DNA of 64,000 bases from Wenzhouxiangella sediminis (GTDB lineage: Bacteria; Pseudomonadota; Gammaproteobacteria; Xanthomonadales; Wenzhouxiangellaceae): contig NZ_QUZK01000018.1 in assembly GCF_003410055.1 (NCBI RefSeq), positions 1-64,000 on the forward strand. The letters are read 5' to 3'. The position numbers and the translations under genes are program-made. Under the pieces are notes generated by a model. The model was not told the DNA's origin. It was given only the letters and a program-made list of their open reading frames with translations, and ran no database searches. Below, one piece after another: positions 59,270 through 64,000 of this stretch (its first letter is position 1; each line of letters starts with the position of its first letter).

Positions 59270-59902
59270 ATGACATCCGAATTCAAGAAGTGGACCTACG
59301 GGCTCGCCTTCATGTTCGCCGGCTCGGTGCTGATCATCGGCACGCTGCTGATGATCAACCGCCTGGCCTCCGGCCCCGATTCGCAGGAGCTGGCCAAGCA
59401 GACCAGCTTCTCGGTCGAGAAGCGGCCCGAGCCGCCGCCGCGCAAGGTCGTCAAGCAGGAACGGCCCGAACCGCGCCGCTCGCGAGACATCAACCCGCCG
59501 ATGGTGGATCTCGACACCTCCCTGTCGGGCATCGACATGGGCATCCCGGGCGTGAGCGCCGACGACCTGGGCAGCCTGCGAGACGAGTTGTTGGGCGACA
59601 CGCAGGACGTGGTCATGACCGACGATTCGGTCGACCAGCCGCCGCGTCCGACCCGCCAGACGCCGCTGCCGTATCCGGCCTCGGCCCGCAAGCAGGGCGT
59701 GGAGGGCTACGTGGTGCTTTCGCTGTTGATCAGCGCCGCCGGCGAGATCGAGAAGGTGCAGGTGCTCGAATCGAATCCGGTCGGCCTGTTCGAGGACGCC
59801 GCGGTGCAGGGCGTGCAGAACTGGCGTTTCGATCCGGCGCAATACCAGGGCCGCAACGTGCGCGTCTGGGCCAAGCAGCGCATTCGCTTCGACCTCAGCT
59901 AG
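59270..59902 (+). CDS. tonB: TonB energy-transducing protein (TonB2-type)
   Basis: This 210-aa protein has an N-terminal anchor (LAFMFAGSVLIIGTLLMI), a short Pro/Arg-rich linker (RPEPPPRKVVKQERPEPRR) and a C-terminal TonB domain (PYPASARKQGVEGYVVLSLL to WRFDPAQYQGRNVRVW). The linker is short, as in TonB2 types. It is 38 bp after exbD2, with GAGGT before the ATG. Confidence 0.93.
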   Translation: MTSEFKKWTYGLAFMFAGSVLIIGTLLMINRLASGPDSQELAKQTSFSVEKRPEPPPRKVVKQERPEPRRSRDINPPMVDLDTSLSGIDMGIPGVSADDLGSLRDELLGDTQDVVMTDDSVDQPPRPTRQTPLPYPASARKQGVEGYVVLSLLISAAGEIEKVQVLESNPVGLFEDAAVQGVQNWRFDPAQYQGRNVRVWAKQRIRFDLS

Positions 59903-59927
59903 GCGCCGGCAGGAGAGACGGGATTCC

Positions 59928-61115
59928 ATGAGGCCTTACCTGACAACCTGGCTGCTGCTGCTCGCGCTGCTGTCGGCACCCGCCGCAGCCCAGGAAGAGG
60001 CGGCATCTTCGCCGGACGAGGAGGTCGATCGCCTGTCGCTGGCGGCGCTGCTTATCGGCGACGGCAATTATGACCGGGCCCGTGGCGTCCTCGCCGCGGT
60101 CGATTTCGACAATCCCGAAATCGATCGGGTTCGGTATCACAGCCTGGACGGCCTGGTGGCCCTGAACCTCGACGAGCTTGCCCGGGCCGAGTCGGCCTTC
60201 GAGCGGGCCATCGAGGCCGGGGGCGAAGCCGAAGCCGAAGCCCCGGCCGCCGACGTGGTCTGGCTCTACCTGGCCCAGGCGCGTTTCGGCCAGGAAGACT
60301 ACGCCGGCACGCTCGACGCCCTCGACGGCGCCAATCCCGAAACCACGGAATTGCCCTCGGTCTACCTGATGCGCGCCCAGTCGCACTGGCAGATGGAGGA
60401 CCTGGACGCCGCCTGGCGAGTCCTGACGCGCGGCGCCGGACGCTTTCCCGACCGTGCGGGGGACTTCACGCGCCAGCAGGTCTTCCTCCTGGTCGAGCAG
60501 GGGCTCTACCAGGAAGCCGCCGATCTGGGGCAGCGCTTCATGGCCCGGGGCAAGGCGACCGTCAGCGATGCCCTGGCCATCGGCAATGCCCTGCGCGAGG
60601 CCGGCGAAACCGACCAGGCCCTGCGCATCCTCGAAGCCGCCCGCCTGGAAGACAGCGACAACGTGCGCCTGGCGCGCGTCCTGGCCCAGACCTGGCTCGA
60701 CCGCGAACAGGTTCTGCCGGCGGCCGACATCCTGCACGAAGCCGCCCGACTCGATCCGGAACTGATGGCCGAAGCCGCCGAACTCTATCGTCGCGCCGGC
60801 TGGCTGATGCAGGCGCTCACCCTCAATGCGCAGGTCATCGACCAGGCAAAGAAGCTCAAGCAGCGCCTGGCGATCTTCATCGAGCTCGGCCGGTTCGACC
60901 AGGCCGCCGGCATGGAGCCCGACCTGGTGCGAACGGGCCTGCTGTCGGAAGAGGACATCCGCTACGCGCTGGCCTATGCCCTGTTCAAGACCGGCCGCTA
61001 CGAGCAGGCCGAGTCCCACCTGAGCCTGCTGACGCGCAACGACCTGTTCCGCAAGGCCAACGAGCTCCGGCGGGCCATGGAGCAGTGCCGCGACGAGCCG
61101 TGGCTCTGCACCTGA
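59928..61115 (+). CDS. Exported tetratricopeptide-repeat protein of the TonB operon
   Basis: This 395-aa protein has a signal peptide (TTWLLLLALLSAPAAAQ) and tetratricopeptide-like helical repeats from about residue 35 to the end. TPR proteins are regularly the last gene of this kind of TonB2 operon and are essential for uptake in some species (TtpB-like), acting in the periplasm. It starts 25 bp after tonB and is followed by a receptor gene. Confidence 0.85.
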   Translation: MRPYLTTWLLLLALLSAPAAAQEEAASSPDEEVDRLSLAALLIGDGNYDRARGVLAAVDFDNPEIDRVRYHSLDGLVALNLDELARAESAFERAIEAGGEAEAEAPAADVVWLYLAQARFGQEDYAGTLDALDGANPETTELPSVYLMRAQSHWQMEDLDAAWRVLTRGAGRFPDRAGDFTRQQVFLLVEQGLYQEAADLGQRFMARGKATVSDALAIGNALREAGETDQALRILEAARLEDSDNVRLARVLAQTWLDREQVLPAADILHEAARLDPELMAEAAELYRRAGWLMQALTLNAQVIDQAKKLKQRLAIFIELGRFDQAAGMEPDLVRTGLLSEEDIRYALAYALFKTGRYEQAESHLSLLTRNDLFRKANELRRAMEQCRDEPWLCT

Positions 61116-61141
61116 ACCGCAACATGTTTCCGAGGTATCCG

Positions 61142-64000
61142 ATGACGACGCTGTCCGCCCGGCGGTTTCCGGCCGTCCTTCTCGCAACGCTCCTGTTCGT
61201 ATTCGGCGCGGTGCCCGCCGCGGCCCAGGACGAAGGCCCGGCCGACATCAGCGTGCTCGTCTTCGAGCAGGGCCGGCCCGTGCCCGGGCTTCGCGTGGAA
61301 ATCGGTGATGCCTCGGGCACGACCGATGCCGACGGCGCCTGGCGCGGCAAAGTCGAGCCGGGCCGTACGCGACTGGCCGTCTACGAACATGCACTGGCCC
61401 TGGCGGCGCTGCCCGTTGAGCTTCACGAAGGGGAAGTCGCGCAGTACATCATCACGCTCACCGGGCCCGATCGAAAGGCCCTGGTCAGTATCGAGAGTTC
61501 GCACGAAGGTGTCCGGCAGCCGATGCCCCGGGCGGCGGGCGACGCTTCCGTGGGAGAGCAGGGCAGCGGCGTGCTCGTCGGGCGGGTCGTGTCGACCGAG
61601 GACGGTTCGCCGGTCACCGGCGCCCGGGTCTTCGTCAGCGGCACGCCTGTTGAAGCGCGCACCGACGAAGACGGGCGCTTCCGGGTGGAAGTGCCGACCG
61701 GCCGGTACGCCGTCTCCGTACTGCACAGCGAGTTCGCCACGCGCACCGTCGACGACGTGCCCATCCAGGAAGACAGCCAGACCGAACGGAACTTCGAGCT
61801 GCCGCCCGCCGGGCTGGAGCTGGCCGAATACGTGGTCGTCGAACCCTACATCCAGGGCAGCGTGACTTCGGTGATCGCCGAGCAGCGCGACACCGCCGGT
61901 GTGGCCAACATCATCGGCACCGAGCAGTTCTCCCGCGCCGGCGACGGCGACGCCGGCAGCGCGCTGGCCCGCGTGACCGGGCTGACCCTGGTCGGCGGCG
62001 AGTTCATCTACGTGCGCGGGCTGGGCGAGCGCTATTCGAGTACCCTGCTCAACGGCGCCAACGTGCCCAGCCCGGATCCGACGCGAAAGGTCGTGCCCCT
62101 GGACCTGTTTCCCACCGGCGTGATCGAGTCCATTCGCGTGCAGAAGAGCTACTCGCCCGAGATGCCGGGCGACTTCGGCGGTGGCGTGGTCGAGATCCGC
62201 ACCCGGGGCATTCCGGAAGAAGACTTCCTCGAAATGAGTCTCTCCGTGGGCGGGCGTCAGGGCACGACCTTCAAGGATGGCCTGACCTACGAAGGCGGCG
62301 ACCGCGACTTCCTGGGCATGGACGACGGCACGCGTGAGCTGCCCGGTCCGATCGCCGAGGTGATCGCCGATGGCGGCACGATCACCGAGCAGAACATCGT
62401 CAACCCCGACGGCCTGACGCCCGAAGAGATCGAGGCGCTCGGGGAGTCCTTCCCGGTCATCTACGATGTGGATCGCCGCAAGGTCGGCCCCGATCTGGGG
62501 TTCTCGATCGAAGGCGGCAAGCTGTTCGAGTTCAGCGACGACTGGACCGCCGGCGTCACGACGGCCGTGATGTGGTCGGATTCCTACCAGGCGCGCACGG
62601 AGCAGCGCCAGAGTTTCATTCCGCTGGGCGACGGCAGCCTGCGGCCCAACGACGACTACGAGATCGAGCGCTCCACCCGCGACATCGAGCTCAGCGGTTT
62701 CCTGACCGCGGGGCTCCAGTACACCGAGAACCACCGCATCAACCTGACCTCGATGCTGCTGCGCCAGACGCAGGACGAAACCTTCATCCAGGAGGGTTAC
62801 AACCTGGACGAAGACGGCATCGTGCGCTTCACCGAGATGGAGTGGGAAGAACGCGAACTGCTCTCCCACCAGCTCCGCGGCGAGCACACCTTCGGCTTCC
62901 TGGGGGACACGCTCCTGGAATGGGACTACGCCGAGTCGCGCGCGCGCCGCGACGTGCCCGACCAGCGCCGTTACCGATACGATCCCGACAGCGAGTCGGA
63001 CTTCATCTTCTCGCGGCGCTCAGACAACATCGTGCGACGCTTCTCCTACCTGGTCGACGACGCCACCGACTACGGTCTCGACCTGAAGGTGCCGTTCGGG
63101 AAGGGCTGGTTCAGCGGCAACGTCAGCGTCGGCGGTCGTCGCCTGGACAAGTCGCGCGATTCGAGCATTCGCCGCTTCCAGTTCGATGGCGTCAACCGGA
63201 TTCCCTTCGACGTGCGCCGCAACCTGAACCCGGAAGAATTCTTCAACCCCGAGTTCATCGGCCCGGACGGTATCGAGATCAAGGACTCCACGCGCGAGAC
63301 CGACAACTACACCGCGCAGCTCGAAGTCGACGCGCGCTATGCCAACCTCGACATGACCTTCTTCGAGCGGCTGCGTCTGACCGCCGGCATGCGCGTGGAG
63401 GACTGGTCCCAGAACGTCACCACCTTCCAGCTGCTCAATCCGCAGGCCACTCCCGTGGTCGCGGACCTGTCCGCCGAAGACCGCCTGCCGGCCTTCTCCG
63501 CGACCTGGTATCTGACGGAAAACCAGCAGATCCGGGCCAGCTACGCCGAGACCATCGTGCGGCCCGACTTCAAGGAGCTCTCGCCTGCGCCGTTCACCGA
63601 CCCGGTCCTCAACCGCGAGGTCATCGGCAACGCCGAGCTGGTGCCGTCGGACATCGAGCACATGGACCTGCGCTGGGAGTACTACCCCGAGCCTTCCGAG
63701 CTCATCTCGGTCGGACTGTTCTACAAGTCGATCGTCAATCCCATCGAGGTGACCGTCGAAGCCGGTGTGGAACAAAGGCTCACCTACGCCAATGCCGACG
63801 AGGCCGAAAACTACGGCGTGGAGCTCGAGTGGCGCAAGAGCCTCGGCTTCTTCGGCGACTTTCTGGGTATCGAATCGGTCTGGGACCGGCTCTACGTGGC
63901 CGGCAACTACTCCTGGATCGAATCGGAGATCTTCATCGATGATCTCGGCATCCTGACCAACGAAACCCGACCGCTTCAGGGCCAGTCGCCCTACGTGGCC
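61142..64000 (+). CDS. TonB-dependent outer membrane receptor, 3' end outside the window
   Basis: All 953 codons in the window are open. The signal peptide (FPAVLLATLLFVFGAVPAAAQ) is followed by two beta-sandwich carboxypeptidase-regulatory-like domains (about residues 32-110 and 142-225). Next comes a TonB-box-like AEYVVVEPY, the plug domain (RDTAGVANIIGTEQFSRAGD, YVRGLGERYSSTLLNGANVPSPDPTRKVVPLDLF) and a beta-barrel. GAGG lies 6 nt before the ATG. It is 26 bp after the TPR gene, so the operon probably feeds this receptor. The substrate cannot be told. Confidence 0.92.
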   Translation, partial: MTTLSARRFPAVLLATLLFVFGAVPAAAQDEGPADISVLVFEQGRPVPGLRVEIGDASGTTDADGAWRGKVEPGRTRLAVYEHALALAALPVELHEGEVAQYIITLTGPDRKALVSIESSHEGVRQPMPRAAGDASVGEQGSGVLVGRVVSTEDGSPVTGARVFVSGTPVEARTDEDGRFRVEVPTGRYAVSVLHSEFATRTVDDVPIQEDSQTERNFELPPAGLELAEYVVVEPYIQGSVTSVIAEQRDTAGVANIIGTEQFSRAGDGDAGSALARVTGLTLVGGEFIYVRGLGERYSSTLLNGANVPSPDPTRKVVPLDLFPTGVIESIRVQKSYSPEMPGDFGGGVVEIRTRGIPEEDFLEMSLSVGGRQGTTFKDGLTYEGGDRDFLGMDDGTRELPGPIAEVIADGGTITEQNIVNPDGLTPEEIEALGESFPVIYDVDRRKVGPDLGFSIEGGKLFEFSDDWTAGVTTAVMWSDSYQARTEQRQSFIPLGDGSLRPNDDYEIERSTRDIELSGFLTAGLQYTENHRINLTSMLLRQTQDETFIQEGYNLDEDGIVRFTEMEWEERELLSHQLRGEHTFGFLGDTLLEWDYAESRARRDVPDQRRYRYDPDSESDFIFSRRSDNIVRRFSYLVDDATDYGLDLKVPFGKGWFSGNVSVGGRRLDKSRDSSIRRFQFDGVNRIPFDVRRNLNPEEFFNPEFIGPDGIEIKDSTRETDNYTAQLEVDARYANLDMTFFERLRLTAGMRVEDWSQNVTTFQLLNPQATPVVADLSAEDRLPAFSATWYLTENQQIRASYAETIVRPDFKELSPAPFTDPVLNREVIGNAELVPSDIEHMDLRWEYYPEPSELISVGLFYKSIVNPIEVTVEAGVEQRLTYANADEAENYGVELEWRKSLGFFGDFLGIESVWDRLYVAGNYSWIESEIFIDDLGILTNETRPLQGQSPYVA

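Overview
The window is about 65% GC and densely coded on both strands. It contains no rRNA, tRNA, insertion sequence, phage gene or CRISPR array that I could find. Gene content and order point to a high-GC gammaproteobacterium: rne and rluC are divergent, followed by lolC-lolD-comEC-exbB-exbD-msbA-lpxK-kdsB-(LMW phosphatase)-uvrC-pgsA, an order typical of Xanthomonadales-like lineages. The long TonB operon (DUF3450, two MotA/TolQ/ExbB proteins, ExbD, TonB, TPR) next to a TonB-dependent receptor, and secreted proteins with duplicated C-terminal 'WHDP..SGQG' repeats, are reminiscent of Wenzhouxiangella-type aquatic bacteria. That placement is inference.

Layout. 1-2301 (-): the 5' 767 codons of RNase E, running off the left edge inside a 12-bp tandem repeat that encodes QKPE. 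3004-15738 (+): rluC, then lipoprotein export (LolCD), DNA uptake (ComEC), an ExbB/ExbD pair, lipid A/Kdo synthesis (MsbA, LpxK, KdsB), a protein-tyrosine phosphatase, UvrC and PgsA. 15783-18528: a methyltransferase, a PhnD-like secreted protein and YgfZ. 18549-23501 (+): a succinate dehydrogenase block with its assembly factors (SdhAF4, SdhCDAB, SdhE, YgfX-like) and MtgA. 23459-36003: an acetate module made of a DEDDh exonuclease, a cNMP/CBS/DUF294 protein, a sodium:solute symporter with its DUF4212 partner, a CrbS-type symporter/histidine kinase hybrid, a CrbR-type regulator, acetyl-CoA synthetase and a DcaP-like porin. A shared palindrome lies in both divergent promoter regions of this module.

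36032-43688: HAD phosphatase, YccF, a HerA-like ATPase (DUF853), a class C serine hydrolase divergent from a MarR regulator with a clear operator between them, an EAL phosphodiesterase, and a stress-like group (Crp/Fnr regulator, a 54-aa DUF1328 protein, CsbD, a small acidic lipoprotein) closed by a strong terminator. 43733-46385 (-): a CsoR-like repressor and copper P-type ATPase with a palindromic operator. 46760-55783: a secreted HExxH protein with a C-terminal repeat, ferredoxin reductase, RhlE-type helicase, two small secreted proteins flanking an unusual repeat-bearing spacer, a TPR/PAS membrane sensor and thiopurine methyltransferase. 55974-64000 (+): the TonB energy-transduction operon leading into a TonB-dependent receptor that runs off the right edge.

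No obvious phage-defence or biosynthetic island is present. The most novel-looking signals are the shared acetate-module palindrome, the ComEC protein with a degenerate metallo-beta-lactamase domain, the RNase E QKPE microsatellite, the TPR/PAS protein with an unrecognised output module, and the secreted HExxH repeat protein. Predictions rest on motifs and context read from the sequence; no database search was run.
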